DNA of 64,000 nucleotides from Rhizobium sp. CF122. Lineage in GTDB: Bacteria; Pseudomonadota; Alphaproteobacteria; Rhizobiales; Rhizobiaceae. A program made the translations under genes and the position numbers. Below are positions 45,475 through 55,249 of this stretch, in pieces. The notes under the pieces were generated by a model. That model searched no databases and was not told the DNA's origin. It saw only the letters and a list, made by a program, of their open reading frames with translations. The stretch is from contig NZ_AKKA01000075.1 in assembly GCF_000282035.1 (NCBI RefSeq), positions 60,398 to 124,397 on the forward strand. The letters run 5' to 3'. How positions within the stretch are numbered: position 1 is the stretch's first letter; every line of letters begins with the position of its first letter.

Positions 45475-45541
45475 TGCGAACATTTTGTGCAATTGCTTGC
45501 TGTGACCGCCGTCGTAAGAGCGTTTATTTGTGCAGTGCACA
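45475..45541. promoter_or_regulatory. Possible NtrC-type enhancer sites upstream of nrtA
   Basis: TGCGA-N7-GTGCA (45475-45491) resembles the TGCAC-N7-GTGCA NtrC site with two mismatches, about 120 bases upstream of the sigma-54 start. A perfect palindrome TGTGCA-G-TGCACA lies at 45529-45541. The positions suit enhancers but the matches are partial. Confidence 0.4.
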
Positions 45542-45731
45542 CGATAGTAAGGCAGTTATGATGCAGGCTGTGAAATGGACGCTGGGGGCCGCTTGTTTGA
45601 AATACTGTAGCCATACGACGAGCGGCTCTACCGCCAACGCCACAAGGCCAAACCTCGTCGCCGAACTCAAAGACCGACGGCGCATCGGCTCCATTGCCGA
45701 ACCGCGCCATGGGTAGCTTCTGTCCGCGAAA

Positions 45732-47039
45732 TCAACGTTTGCAGCTCGGCGTCGGTCTGGTCTGATCGCAGTCGTTGGCCGCAGCCGGCTGTGCGCTGCT
45801 CGAGCCTGCCAGGGTTCCGACATGGGTGGCGTAGTTGTCGCGAGTGTCCTGGTCGACCACAGCAACGGGCGCGGCGAGAACCAGGCCGGCAACGTTCCCA
45901 GCGGCCGTCGCAGCCCCACTGGTCGCCACCAAAATCTGGTCGCCAAGTCCGACGTGACTGTCAGTCAACGTCTGCCCGTCGGAGATACGCTGGCCAATGA
46001 GCTGCACGATCTCAGGCGACTCCGCGAATTTGCCGTGGTTCATGCTGTCGCCGGATTTGATCTTGGTGAGGTCGATCACCATGATCTTGTTGTCCTCGAG
46101 CTCCTTCTTATACGGGGCCTGCTCCGGATCGATGGCACCAAGCCGGGAGACGTCGCCCCAGACCCGGCGCGAGAAAGCCAGTGCCTTGTCATCACGTGAG
46201 ACAAACAGCGTGAACTGCGGGTGCTGCTTGCCCATATCCGCGATCTGCTGGCGGAAGACATCGACGTCAACGTCAGGGGCCGCGAGCATGACGTTCTTGA
46301 ACTTCTCCGGTAGGCGGCCGTTGCGAATGGCCATCTGGCGCAAGGATTCCAGCGCCAGCCAGTTGCCCATCGAATGCGCGAGGATCGAGACTTCCTTGAC
46401 CTCGGGATCCTTTGCCAGATACTGGAAAAGCGTCTCCAGGGCGTTGCGCGTATAGTTGGTGCTTTCGCGGTCATAGCCGTAGGCAAGCAGGCTGCCGCGC
46501 GAGGGCCATGTCACCAGGACGGGGGCGCTATGGACGCCGGAGTCATGGACGATCTGCGCGAAGCGGTAGACGGCATCCTCGAACCTGTTGTTGAAACCGT
46601 GGATGAAGACAAGGACGCTGCCGTCGGGCGCCTTTCTGACGCTCGCGCTCAGCCATTTCTTGGCTTCGTCGATGTTGAGATCGTCGGCCTTCACGGTCGC
46701 GAAATCCGTCGCCGGATTGGACGGCAGTTTCTTTGGCCAGGCGACCTGTCCTTTCTTGCGAACTTTACTGGGCGGAATGGAGATCGTCATGTCGGCGAAG
46801 GCCGGGGCCAGCGCACGTTCTCCGTTGAACATCTCGCCTGGAACGGTCGACCGGGTGCGGGTCGTCGCGATCAGCATGTCGACCTTCGGCGACTGCGGAG
46901 ACGTGTCGGCCACGGGTGTCAGCACATCCTTCGGATGTCCTCCGCATCCGGGTAGTGCCACGATCATTGAACATACAAGAAACCAACGAAGCCAACTCTT
47001 GTGGGCCGATGCCGACGCTACGCTACTTTGACTGCCCAC
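45732..47039 (-). CDS. DUF900 alpha/beta-hydrolase lipoprotein
   Basis: 435 residues from a GTG with GAGGG upstream. The N-terminal signal ends in the lipobox LPGC (Cys32), so it is probably lipid-anchored in the envelope. The DUF900 hydrolase core follows: VLVFIHGFNNRFEDAVYRFAQ, the nucleophile elbow LAHSMGNWLALE (Ser near residue 222) and MLAAPDVDVDVF. Such proteins are predicted esterases or lipases of unknown substrate. It is transcribed toward the nrt promoter and not obviously part of an operon. Confidence 0.85.
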   Translation of the reverse strand: MGSQSSVASASAHKSWLRWFLVCSMIVALPGCGGHPKDVLTPVADTSPQSPKVDMLIATTRTRSTVPGEMFNGERALAPAFADMTISIPPSKVRKKGQVAWPKKLPSNPATDFATVKADDLNIDEAKKWLSASVRKAPDGSVLVFIHGFNNRFEDAVYRFAQIVHDSGVHSAPVLVTWPSRGSLLAYGYDRESTNYTRNALETLFQYLAKDPEVKEVSILAHSMGNWLALESLRQMAIRNGRLPEKFKNVMLAAPDVDVDVFRQQIADMGKQHPQFTLFVSRDDKALAFSRRVWGDVSRLGAIDPEQAPYKKELEDNKIMVIDLTKIKSGDSMNHGKFAESPEIVQLIGQRISDGQTLTDSHVGLGDQILVATSGAATAAGNVAGLVLAAPVAVVDQDTRDNYATHVGTLAGSSSAQPAAANDCDQTRPTPSCKR

Positions 47040-47091
47040 AGATCGCCCTCATCAAAAAAATGCTGACCGACAGCCCCTCGACCGCCTCGTC

Positions 47092-47304
47092 CTAGCAGTA
47101 GTAGACGCCGACCGCGCAGCGCCGGACCGTGCGCCGTGCCACTCCGGCGACGCTGACCGGCGTCAGCGGCCGGCCGATCCGGGCTTCGGCCGGGGTTACG
47201 ATGCCGTCTGGCACAGGAATTGAAAATTTCTCGGCGACCTCAAGCCCGGAAATTCCAACGGCCGCGGCAATCAGGAGAACTCTCACGCGTCTGAACAGGG
47301 TCAT
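47092..47304 (-). CDS. Small secreted protein, coupled to the DUF2092 gene
   Basis: 70 residues: an N-terminal hydrophobic stretch (RVRVLLIAAAVGISGLEVAE), then a short basic region ending CAVGVYYC. The start overlaps the stop of the DUF2092 gene by 4 bases (ATGA), which supports it as a real, coupled gene. A C-terminal pair of Cys residues could form a disulfide. I recognise no family, though short proteins of this kind accompany DUF2092 genes in rhizobia as far as I recall. Confidence 0.65.
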   Translation of the reverse strand: MTLFRRVRVLLIAAAVGISGLEVAEKFSIPVPDGIVTPAEARIGRPLTPVSVAGVARRTVRRCAVGVYYC

Positions 47305-48107
47305 TGCTTCGCTCCTTTTGCGAGGTGATCGGGAAGCTCGTCGGTGTCCTTGAGCTTCGACAGATCGACCTTCTTGGCGTCCGTGGTGTTTTTGAACGTG
47401 TAGTCTGCCGCCACGACGTCGGTGCCCGTCTTCCAGTCGCTGATCTGGATGCTGTATTGCGGCCCCTGATCGACCTGCGTCGCGGTGATCACATACCTGC
47501 AGGGGTAGGGATGTTCGCCCTGCGCGATCCAAATCTGCCAGTCGACCTCCTTGGCGCGGAAGGCGAGGTGGTCGCACTCGGTGCCGCCGATGACACCGCT
47601 GCCGAGATCCTTCACGTCCGTCACGCCGTCCATCAACGTGCCGTAGACGTCGGGCAACAGGAGGTCGGCACCGGGGACAGGCCGATGCAGCTTGTCTCGC
47701 ATCTCGTCGACCAACTGAGCGATCGTTCCGGGCACCTCGGCCTGCGCATAGAGATTGGCGTCCTTGCCGAAAACGGTCGCCGTCTTGCCGTCAAAGACCA
47801 TCTCGACGTTGGCGAAACCGCCGTGCCGGGTGATGCGGAGCTTGTCCGGTCGGCCCATTTCCACCTTGCCGGAACTTGCCAGCAGGATCTTTTGATGCTC
47901 GGGGGTGACGACTTCCAAGTTGGTGTCGTAGGCGAAGGAGATGGCCTTCTGGGAGGCGAGATAGTCGGACATCGCCTTCACCAGCTTCTTGGCGTCGGCT
48001 TCGTCGGCACGGGTTGCCGACAAGGATCCGGAAACGATCATGGCGAGCGCCCCGGCCGCGAATGCGGCCGCCAACCGATGCTGAAATCTACCTGATGGTC
48101 TGGTCAT
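47301..48107 (-). CDS. DUF2092-family periplasmic protein
   Basis: 268 residues from the ATG at 48107 (GGGAGGG upstream). It has a signal peptide (LAAAFAAGALAMIVSGSLSATRA), then the DUF2092 pattern: LVKAMSDYLASQKAISFAYD, KVEMGRPDKLRITRHGGFAN, DLLLPDVYGTLMDGVTD, ECDHLAFRAKEVDWQIWIAQ. The fold resembles LolA/outer-membrane lipoprotein-sorting-like barrels. Function unknown. It overlaps the 70-residue gene by 4 bases and follows the TPR protein in the same direction. Confidence 0.82.
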   Translation of the reverse strand: MTRPSGRFQHRLAAAFAAGALAMIVSGSLSATRADEADAKKLVKAMSDYLASQKAISFAYDTNLEVVTPEHQKILLASSGKVEMGRPDKLRITRHGGFANVEMVFDGKTATVFGKDANLYAQAEVPGTIAQLVDEMRDKLHRPVPGADLLLPDVYGTLMDGVTDVKDLGSGVIGGTECDHLAFRAKEVDWQIWIAQGEHPYPCRYVITATQVDQGPQYSIQISDWKTGTDVVAADYTFKNTTDAKKVDLSKLKDTDELPDHLAKGAKQ

Positions 48108-48233
48108 CGACGCATGCCCTCCCGAGCGGATCGTTGCAATCCGGCCAACTCTACAGTCGGACGACGGAAAACGCCCGTAACATCTGGTAGCATCTGTGCC
48201 GTTACGGCCCCCAGACACGGGCCCGCGCGCCAG

Positions 48234-50036
48234 TCAACGTGGCACAAGCACGGACGAACTGTGAACCGGCAGCAGCATCGATTCCCGTACTTCGTCCGAT
48301 GCCGGCAGGCCCGCCTTCCTTAGATCGGCGATCAGTCTCGCGCGGTCGCCTGGCTGGACGTTTCTGGCCTTCAGTTCGGCCACGACATTGGGTACGAAAT
48401 CCGGTCTCATCTCGTTGAAGCGCGTTGCCTCGCGGCGCGCTTCGTCCATCATCCCGGCATTGACATAGATCACCGCGGCGACCGCATGGAAGAGAGGAAA
48501 CTTCTGGAGATCCGCCTGCTTGATTTCGATGACCGAGGTCTTGTCGTCGTTCAGCATGTAGGCGGCGAGCGCGCGCGTGCCATGGTAGTAGCCGCCGCCG
48601 CCGGGGTTAAGGGCAAGTGCGCGGTCGAGCAGCGCCGCGCCACGCTCCCATTCGCCACTCATCGCGACGCGGGTACCAAATTCTCCGAGCAGTTCCGTGT
48701 CGTTCGGATTGGTCGCCAACGCCTGTTCGCCCACATGCAGTGCTTCGGCAACCTCCTGCTTGAAGAACAATGCGGTCATCAGCGCCTGATGTGCACGGGT
48801 ATTGCCCGCATCCAGTTGTACGGCACGACGGGCGGCCTGCAAGCTACGATCGATCGCCGGCGTCGCGTTGGTACTCGGATTGAACCGGAACCGGTCCTCG
48901 TCAAGATAGATGATGGAGAGCATCGCCCATGCGGTGGCAAAGGACGGGTACCGGGCGACGGCGCTCTCAAGGCAGTCCCGCACTCGACGATGCTGGACGG
49001 CGCTCAATTCCGCACGGTATCCATAGAAGCTCAGCGTGCAGCCATAGACACCGAGATCCTCAGGGGGCGGATTGGTTGCGTCCGACTGGGCCATGATGCC
49101 GTAGGGCTGGGCCACTGCTGTCGCCACCTTGTTGGCTACGTCCGACTGGATACTGAACAGATCGCCACTTTTGATGTCGTCGTCGTAGGTCTGCGACCAG
49201 AGGATTTCGCTCGTGTCGGTGTCAAGCAGGCGCGCGGTCACACGAACGCGGTCGTCCGAAACGCGAACGCCGCCCACAAGAAGGAAGCGGGCACCGAGCT
49301 CGTCCCGGACTTGAGACGCCTCGACTTCCGATGGCAGGGAGGTGGACGTTTCGCGGCCAAAGACCCTGATTTCCTTGAAGCGAGGAAGCGCTGTCAGAAG
49401 CTCCTCCGTCAAGCCGGCGGTGTAGAGCGCCGCCTTCGGGCCATCCCCGAGGTTGGCGAACGGCGCGACGACGAGCGTCGGACCTTCCGACTGGGCCTTC
49501 AGAGACTTCGGCAAACCTGGCAGCAGATAAGCAGACAGCACGAGTGCGGTCACCACGACGCAGAGCATCAGCGCGGCTCCCACGCCTATCGGCATCAGCT
49601 TCCGCCATTGCGCGCGCGGCCGGGACAAGCCTGGATCGTCGGGGTTCGGTGAAGCATCGTTCCACACGAAGGACGGAACGTATCCGCCCTTGGGCATGTC
49701 TATTCGAATCGGATCATTCTGTCCGGCCACCAGGTAGTAACGCTCCAGCGCCCGCCGCAGGCGTCCAGCCTCGATGCGAACGACGGGATCGTCCTGCTTG
49801 AAGCCTTCCGAGCGCTTGAACACTTCCACGGCGATCGAATAGCCCTTGATCCGATCTCCACGCCCGGAAAGCACCTCGTCCGTCACATAGGTAAGGAATG
49901 CGGCGCTGCGGCCAACGCGGGGGAATTCCGCACTGTTGACGACGCGCGCTAGCTGGTCGCGAATATCGTCCAGGGTGGGAGGAGGGCGCGGCGATGATGG
50001 CGCAGCGATGCGCCCATCTGGCAATTCATTCTGCAC
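48234..50036 (-). CDS. Membrane protein with N-terminal wHTH-like, TolB-like and TPR domains
   Basis: 600 residues from a GTG with GAGGAG 6 bases upstream. Residues about 20-110 form a conserved domain (FPRVGRSAAFLTYVTDEVL, GYSIAVEVFKR, DPVVRIEAGRLRRALERYY) that often heads rhizobial TPR regulators. A single TM segment follows at about 146-172, then a TolB-like domain (TLVVAPFANLGDG), then TPRs. No cyclase motifs are present, unlike the two related proteins at 32190 and 36588. Divergent from the DUF1254 gene. It is a candidate membrane-bound regulator of the neighbouring export cluster. Confidence 0.75.
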   Translation of the reverse strand: MQNELPDGRIAAPSSPRPPPTLDDIRDQLARVVNSAEFPRVGRSAAFLTYVTDEVLSGRGDRIKGYSIAVEVFKRSEGFKQDDPVVRIEAGRLRRALERYYLVAGQNDPIRIDMPKGGYVPSFVWNDASPNPDDPGLSRPRAQWRKLMPIGVGAALMLCVVVTALVLSAYLLPGLPKSLKAQSEGPTLVVAPFANLGDGPKAALYTAGLTEELLTALPRFKEIRVFGRETSTSLPSEVEASQVRDELGARFLLVGGVRVSDDRVRVTARLLDTDTSEILWSQTYDDDIKSGDLFSIQSDVANKVATAVAQPYGIMAQSDATNPPPEDLGVYGCTLSFYGYRAELSAVQHRRVRDCLESAVARYPSFATAWAMLSIIYLDEDRFRFNPSTNATPAIDRSLQAARRAVQLDAGNTRAHQALMTALFFKQEVAEALHVGEQALATNPNDTELLGEFGTRVAMSGEWERGAALLDRALALNPGGGGYYHGTRALAAYMLNDDKTSVIEIKQADLQKFPLFHAVAAVIYVNAGMMDEARREATRFNEMRPDFVPNVVAELKARNVQPGDRARLIADLRKAGLPASDEVRESMLLPVHSSSVLVPR

Positions 50037-50379
50037 GACTTTCTCCTCACCCGCTCTTGAGGGACGCCTGTACCAGAAATTATATGAAGCATTTCGAATG
50101 CAACCTACTGCAGAAATCGATCGTCGTCCACGCAGATACTGCACACGACGCAAGCTGTTTTTGCGCCGTGGGTTAATATCGTGGGGCCGGGCCCAAAGAA
50201 GACGTCGACAAGATCATGCAGCAAGCGCCGAGCCACCCGAAAACTACCCCGTATGTTACTGTTACATACTTGCGCTTTTGCGATGCCCGGTCAGGATCCC
50301 GAGTTAAGAGTTGCTCGGTGTCTCATGCCGTCAGGGCAGAGCTCCGCTGAATGATAGGTCTACCGCTCGAGGGAACATC
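50037..50379. promoter_or_regulatory. Divergent control region of the TPR protein and the DUF1254 cluster
   Basis: 343 bases with no supported gene. It contains the palindrome GTATGT-N7-ACATAC (50251-50269), which might be an operator for one of the flanking transcripts. No factor is assigned. Confidence 0.4.
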
Positions 50380-52005
50380 ATGACGGCGCAAAAAAGAACG
50401 GTCTCGCTACTAGCAGTTGCCTTGGCCACGTCGGCTTTGGGCACCTTGGCGTTCGCCCAGAACGCGTTCGAAGTCCCGAAAGCGATAACGACCCCCGACA
50501 AGGTCGAGACGCGGATCGGCACGCTAGACTTCAAGGACGGCGCTCCTACTCCGGAGACCGCCCAGAAGATCTATGACACGCTCGACTTCACGCGCGGCCT
50601 CGACGCCTTCCTCAATAGCTATGGCGGCGCATCCGCGATCGCGCTCGAACGCGGGTTCCAAAGCATCGGCGCGAAGGACAACGACGTCGTCATCTTTCCC
50701 GAACTGATGGATTCCAAGTCGCTGTTCCTCACGGCCAATGCAGACACGGTCTACTACCTCGCCGTCATCGATCTTTCCAAGGGGCCGGTTGTCATCGAAC
50801 AGCCGCCGAAGGGGCTAGGCACCATCAACGACATGTGGTTCCAGTGGATCATCGATATCGGCTTTCCCGGCCCGGATCGCGGCGAAGGCGGAAGATATCT
50901 GCTGATCCCGCCGGGCTACGATGGTCCGCTCCCGGACAGCGGTTTCCATGTGGCGCACTCCAGGACATTGCGTGCGCTGTACGCTGCCCGCGCCTTCTTG
51001 ACGGAAAATGATCCGAAGCCGACCGTCGACCTGATCAAGAAGACATTGAAGATCTACCCCTACACGCCCGGCGGCTTCGGAACGAGCATAGCGACGGCCC
51101 TCGAAGGCAAGGTCAGGCTCGAAGCCAATCCACCGGTTCCCGAAACAAATTTCATCGACGCCAGCGGCAAGGCCTTCAACACGATCCCGCCAAACGACTT
51201 CTCATTTTTCGAGATGATCAATGACAACATCCAGGCGGAGCCAGCCGACTCCTACAATCCCGAGCTGGCCGGACAACTGGCGGCGATCGGGATCGCCAAG
51301 GGCAAGGAGTTCAAGCCGAACGAGAGGATGAAGAAGATTCTCGTGGACGCCGCGGCGGTCGGAAACGCCTCCGGGCGCGTGCTCAACTGGCGGCCGAAGG
51401 ATTCCCTCGGATGGACCTACTATCCGGACTCGTCCTGGGCCAACATGCTGTGGGAGGGTGGCGCGAACTTCGAGACGCCGCCGCCGATGCTCACCAAGGA
51501 CGGTTTGTTCGATCCGCTTCCGCCGACTGGCGCGCGCACGCTCGACTCCAAGACGGCCTTCTACTACGGCTACACCCTGGACTCCCCCGGTATGATCATG
51601 CGACTGCCGCGCGTCGGTTCGCAGTACCTCATGGGCTTCCTGGACGGTGAGAAGAAGGCCCTCGACGGCGGCAAGACCTACAAGTTAACGCTGCCCAAGG
51701 GCATACCGGAGGCGGCCTTCTGGTCGTTCACGGTCTACGACAACCAGACCCGCTCCATGCTCGACACGCCCCAGCGATATCCTCGTGCGGGCAGCCAAAC
51801 CTATCCGTCTCCCGCGGCGGAAGCAGCCGCGGATGGCTCCACCACGATCTATTTCGGCCCCGATCAGCCGAAAGGCGTCAAGCGAGGCAACTGGGTACAG
51901 ACGGTTCCCGGCAAGGGATGGTTTACGATCTTGCGGCTCTACAGCCCGCTTGAGCCCTTCTTCACGAAGGAATGGCGTCCAACCGAAATCGAACTTGTCC
52001 GCTGA
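50380..52005 (+). CDS. Exported DUF1254/DUF1214 protein
   Basis: 541 residues with a signal peptide (SLLAVALATSALGTLAFAQ). The DUF1254 part includes FTRGLDAFLNSYGGASAIALE, FPELMDSKSLFLTANADTVYY and GFPGPDRGEGGRYLLIPPGY. The DUF1214 part includes AFYYGYTLDSPGMIMR, AFWSFTVYDNQTRSMLDT and STTIYFGPDQPKG. It is periplasmic or secreted, and its function is unknown. First gene of a co-directional run; the DUF3604 gene begins 47 bases later. The start at 50380 matches the signal peptide. Confidence 0.9.
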   Translation: MTAQKRTVSLLAVALATSALGTLAFAQNAFEVPKAITTPDKVETRIGTLDFKDGAPTPETAQKIYDTLDFTRGLDAFLNSYGGASAIALERGFQSIGAKDNDVVIFPELMDSKSLFLTANADTVYYLAVIDLSKGPVVIEQPPKGLGTINDMWFQWIIDIGFPGPDRGEGGRYLLIPPGYDGPLPDSGFHVAHSRTLRALYAARAFLTENDPKPTVDLIKKTLKIYPYTPGGFGTSIATALEGKVRLEANPPVPETNFIDASGKAFNTIPPNDFSFFEMINDNIQAEPADSYNPELAGQLAAIGIAKGKEFKPNERMKKILVDAAAVGNASGRVLNWRPKDSLGWTYYPDSSWANMLWEGGANFETPPPMLTKDGLFDPLPPTGARTLDSKTAFYYGYTLDSPGMIMRLPRVGSQYLMGFLDGEKKALDGGKTYKLTLPKGIPEAAFWSFTVYDNQTRSMLDTPQRYPRAGSQTYPSPAAEAAADGSTTIYFGPDQPKGVKRGNWVQTVPGKGWFTILRLYSPLEPFFTKEWRPTEIELVR

Positions 52006-52052
52006 ACTTCCAATAACGACGGCAAATTCATCCCACATGAAGGGTCGAAGCA

Positions 52053-54260
52053 ATGCGCAGTTCGAACCTACCAATTCTCTTGCTATCCTCCACGGTTTTG
52101 ACGGTCAGCGTCGGAGCGGCCTCGGCACAGGAGCGACATGCGTACTTCGGACAGACCCACCAGCACACGAGCTGGTCGCTTGATGCCTACATCATCGGAA
52201 ACACCGTGACGGGACCGGAAGAGGCCTACCAGTACTCGATGGGGCAGACCATCAAGCATCCGGCCGGCTTCGATGTGAAGATCAAGACGCCGCTCGATTT
52301 TCAAGGGGTGACCGATCACTCGGAATATGTCGGTGTCGTCCGTCTTGCCAATGATCCCACGTCGCCGATCAGCAAGCTGCCGATCGCCGCGAAGCTGAAG
52401 GTGACCAAAGACAACAGCGCGATGAAAATCTTCCAGTTCCTGGCCGGAAGCATTGCCAAACACCAGCCAGTCACCGAACTCCTTGATCCGGCATTGGCAG
52501 GCACGGTGTGGAAGGAGAACACCGCCATCGCCGAGAAGTACAACAAGCCGGGAACGTTCACCACCTTCTGTTCGTACGAGTGGACGTCGATGCCCAATAA
52601 CCAGAACATGCATCGAAACGTCTTCTTCAAAGACTGCGCAAAGCTTCCGGAAGCCCCGTTCTCCGCAATCCAATCCGACCATCCCGAAGACCTCTGGACG
52701 TGGATGGACGGTCAGCGAAAGGCCGGGAACGAGGTACTGGCCATCTCGCATAATGCCAACCTTTCGAACGGCATCATGTTTCCGACCGATGTCGACAGCA
52801 AGGGCAACCCGCTCGATGCCGCCTGGGCTCAGCAGCGCATGACCAACGAGCCGCTCACGGAACTCAAGCAGGTGAAAGGGGCTTCCGAGACCCATCCGAA
52901 CCTGTCGCCGAACGACGAGTTCGCCAACTTCGAGATCATGAACTTCCTGATCGGGCTCGATAACAGCACTTCCAGGCTGCGCGGCAGCTACGCCCGAGAA
53001 GCATACGAGAACGGTTTGGCGATGCAGGCGACCCGGGGCTACAACCCCTACAAGTTCGGGGTAGTCGGCGCCGGGGACTCTCACAACACCGTCACCGCTT
53101 ATTCGCAATCGAACTTTTTCGGCGATCATGGCCTCGTCGACGCGACGCCCGCCTCACGACTGGCGGGCAAAGTCGAATCCGGCATGAACATCCTCGAGAC
53201 CGGAACCTCGGGCCTCACCGTCGTCTGGGCGGAACAGAACTCCCGCGATGCAATCTTCAATGCGATGCTGCGCAAGGAGGTCTACGCCACGAGTGGCGTG
53301 CGGATCCAGGCACGGATGTTCGGCGGCTGGGACTACGACAAGGGTGTCCTGGCGAACGCGGACTGGGCCAAGAGCGCCTATGCCGGCGGTGTGCCGATGG
53401 GAGGCGATCTTCCTGCGGCCGACGACAAGGTTCCATCCTTTATCGTCTCGGCGGTGAAGGACCCTGACGACGGTAATCTCGATCGGATCCAGATCGTCAA
53501 GGGCTGGACAAAGCAGGGTCAGATCTTCGAAAAGATCTTCGACGTCGCCTGGGCAGGAAACCGGCAGCCCGATCCGGTCACCGGCAAGCTGCCGCCGATC
53601 GGGAGCACCGTCGATATCACCAAGGCGACCTACACCAACGACATCGGCGCGGTGGAACTGAAGGCGGTCTGGACTGACCCCGAGTTCGACCCGAGCCTGC
53701 ACGCGTTCTACTACTCGCGCGTCCTGCAGATACCGACACCGCGCTGGAGCACATACGACGCCGCCAAGCTCGGCATCCTTCCACCCAGCAGCGTGGCCGC
53801 CACGGTGCAGGAACGCGCATGGACGTCGCCGATCTGGTACACGCCGACGCCTGCGGCCGTCGCCAAGGCCGAGCGCGGCCTGACCGTCGAGGATCTGACC
53901 AAGGCAGGAGCCGTCGCGCTCACCAACGATCAACTGAAGGAACTCGTCGTCGGCAAGACGTTCAAAGTCCGCAACAGGGTCACGAACCAGAATTTCGATG
54001 TCCTGTTCGGCGAGCATGGACAGCGCGTCATAACCGAGCTGAACGGTGGCCCGCCCAAAGCGGACGATGTCCTGCAGATCATGCATCCGAGCACGTCAGG
54101 ATCGACCGCCGACTATGAAATCAAGAACGGCCACATAATCACGACGATCGATGGAAGCCCGTTCGAGCTGACGGTCTATACATCGAGCGACAAGTACGTG
54201 GCCGCGCGAAGCAACGAGTTCGGCTACGCCAACTACGAAGTCCAGGCCGTCATCCGGTAA
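52053..54260 (+). CDS. Exported DUF3604 protein, PHP-like metal-dependent hydrolase
   Basis: 735 residues. After the signal (LPILLLSSTVLTVSVGAASA) comes YFGQTHQHTSWSLDAY, reminiscent of the PHP motif DxHxHT, then FQGVTDHSEYVGV, EVLAISHNANLSNG and VGAGDSHNTVTAYSQ. The spread of His/Asp residues fits a polynuclear metal site like that of PHP phosphoesterases. DUF3604 proteins are uncharacterised. AAGGG precedes the ATG; the PPIase gene follows after 14 bases. Role: probably periplasmic hydrolysis of an unknown substrate. Confidence 0.88.
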   Translation: MRSSNLPILLLSSTVLTVSVGAASAQERHAYFGQTHQHTSWSLDAYIIGNTVTGPEEAYQYSMGQTIKHPAGFDVKIKTPLDFQGVTDHSEYVGVVRLANDPTSPISKLPIAAKLKVTKDNSAMKIFQFLAGSIAKHQPVTELLDPALAGTVWKENTAIAEKYNKPGTFTTFCSYEWTSMPNNQNMHRNVFFKDCAKLPEAPFSAIQSDHPEDLWTWMDGQRKAGNEVLAISHNANLSNGIMFPTDVDSKGNPLDAAWAQQRMTNEPLTELKQVKGASETHPNLSPNDEFANFEIMNFLIGLDNSTSRLRGSYAREAYENGLAMQATRGYNPYKFGVVGAGDSHNTVTAYSQSNFFGDHGLVDATPASRLAGKVESGMNILETGTSGLTVVWAEQNSRDAIFNAMLRKEVYATSGVRIQARMFGGWDYDKGVLANADWAKSAYAGGVPMGGDLPAADDKVPSFIVSAVKDPDDGNLDRIQIVKGWTKQGQIFEKIFDVAWAGNRQPDPVTGKLPPIGSTVDITKATYTNDIGAVELKAVWTDPEFDPSLHAFYYSRVLQIPTPRWSTYDAAKLGILPPSSVAATVQERAWTSPIWYTPTPAAVAKAERGLTVEDLTKAGAVALTNDQLKELVVGKTFKVRNRVTNQNFDVLFGEHGQRVITELNGGPPKADDVLQIMHPSTSGSTADYEIKNGHIITTIDGSPFELTVYTSSDKYVAARSNEFGYANYEVQAVIR

Positions 54261-54274
54261 AGGAGGCTGTCGCT

Positions 54275-55237
54275 ATGAAACTGTTTCCCATCGCACCTGA
54301 CGCCTTTGACGTGCGTGCCGGGGGGGCGACGAAGAGCAGGTGGCGGAGAGCTCTCGGCGAACCGCTGCTTCATTTCCTCGTGGTCGGCGGATTCCTGTTC
54401 GGCGCATACCAACTGCTGACGCCTCCGCAGGGGGAGGGCGAGGCGAATACCAACCAGATCGTTTTGACGAAGGACGACGTTCGGCAACTGGCCATCAGCT
54501 GGCTGGCGCAGGGAAGATCGTTGCCGACGGCGGAACAGGTACGCGGTCTCGTCGATCAGAAGGTGACTGAGGAAATTCTCTTCCGGGAAGCAGTGGCCCT
54601 CGGACTTGACCGAGACGACGAGGTGGTCAAGCGCAGGCTGGCGCAGAAGATGGACTTTCTCGCCTCCGATGTAGCCTCGATGCAAGAACCGACGGATGCT
54701 GACCTGAAGGCATGGTTCGACAAGAATTCCGAGACCTTCGCGTTACCCGCGCATGCAACTTTCAGGCATCTCTACTTCTCCACGGACAAGCACGGGAAGG
54801 GAACGGAGGAGGCCGCAGCGGCTGCTCTGGCTCTCGTCGAAGGCAAGTCGCCGGACTCGAGCGAAGTTGCCGCAATCGGCGATCCCTTCATGTTCCAGAC
54901 CCACTATGGCGACGCGACGCCCGACCAGATGGCGAAGGAATTCGGACCGGAGTTCTCCAAGGCGCTGTTTCAGCTCACGCCAGGCAAGTGGGTCGGCCCC
55001 GTCAAATCGGGATATGGATGGCATCTCGTCTGGATCGGCTCCATCGAGCCGGGGCGCATTCCGAGCTACGCAGAGGTGATGCCCAACGTGAAGGCCGGTT
55101 GGGTTCAGGACCAATATCAAGAGATAAAGCGTACCTCTCTGGAGGAAATGCGGTCCCGTTACTCGGTTATCGTTCCCCCAATCGAGGCCGCCGACTTTCA
55201 AGACCTACAGGTTCCCCGGATACAACCTCGGGCTTGA
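54275..55237 (+). CDS. Membrane-anchored parvulin-type peptidyl-prolyl isomerase
   Basis: 320 residues: a cytoplasmic N-tail, one TM segment (LLHFLVVGGFLFGAYQLL, about 30-47), a SurA/PpiC-like helical region (QVRGLVDQKVTEEILFREAVALGL) and a PpiC catalytic domain (FGPEFSKALFQLTPGKWVGPVKSGYGWHLVWI). It would assist folding of exported proteins, plausibly the DUF3604 and DUF1254 proteins encoded just upstream. AAGGAGG precedes the ATG. HupE/UreJ starts 12 bases later. Confidence 0.87.
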   Translation: MKLFPIAPDAFDVRAGGATKSRWRRALGEPLLHFLVVGGFLFGAYQLLTPPQGEGEANTNQIVLTKDDVRQLAISWLAQGRSLPTAEQVRGLVDQKVTEEILFREAVALGLDRDDEVVKRRLAQKMDFLASDVASMQEPTDADLKAWFDKNSETFALPAHATFRHLYFSTDKHGKGTEEAAAAALALVEGKSPDSSEVAAIGDPFMFQTHYGDATPDQMAKEFGPEFSKALFQLTPGKWVGPVKSGYGWHLVWIGSIEPGRIPSYAEVMPNVKAGWVQDQYQEIKRTSLEEMRSRYSVIVPPIEAADFQDLQVPRIQPRA

Positions 55238-55249
55238 GGTGTCCGCGCA

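Noticed and set aside
48486..49652. 388-codon plus-strand frame opposite the TPR/TolB protein
   Set aside because: Antisense shadow with no start context or domain.
53154..54086. Minus-strand frame inside the DUF3604 gene
   Set aside because: Antisense shadow of a conserved exported protein.
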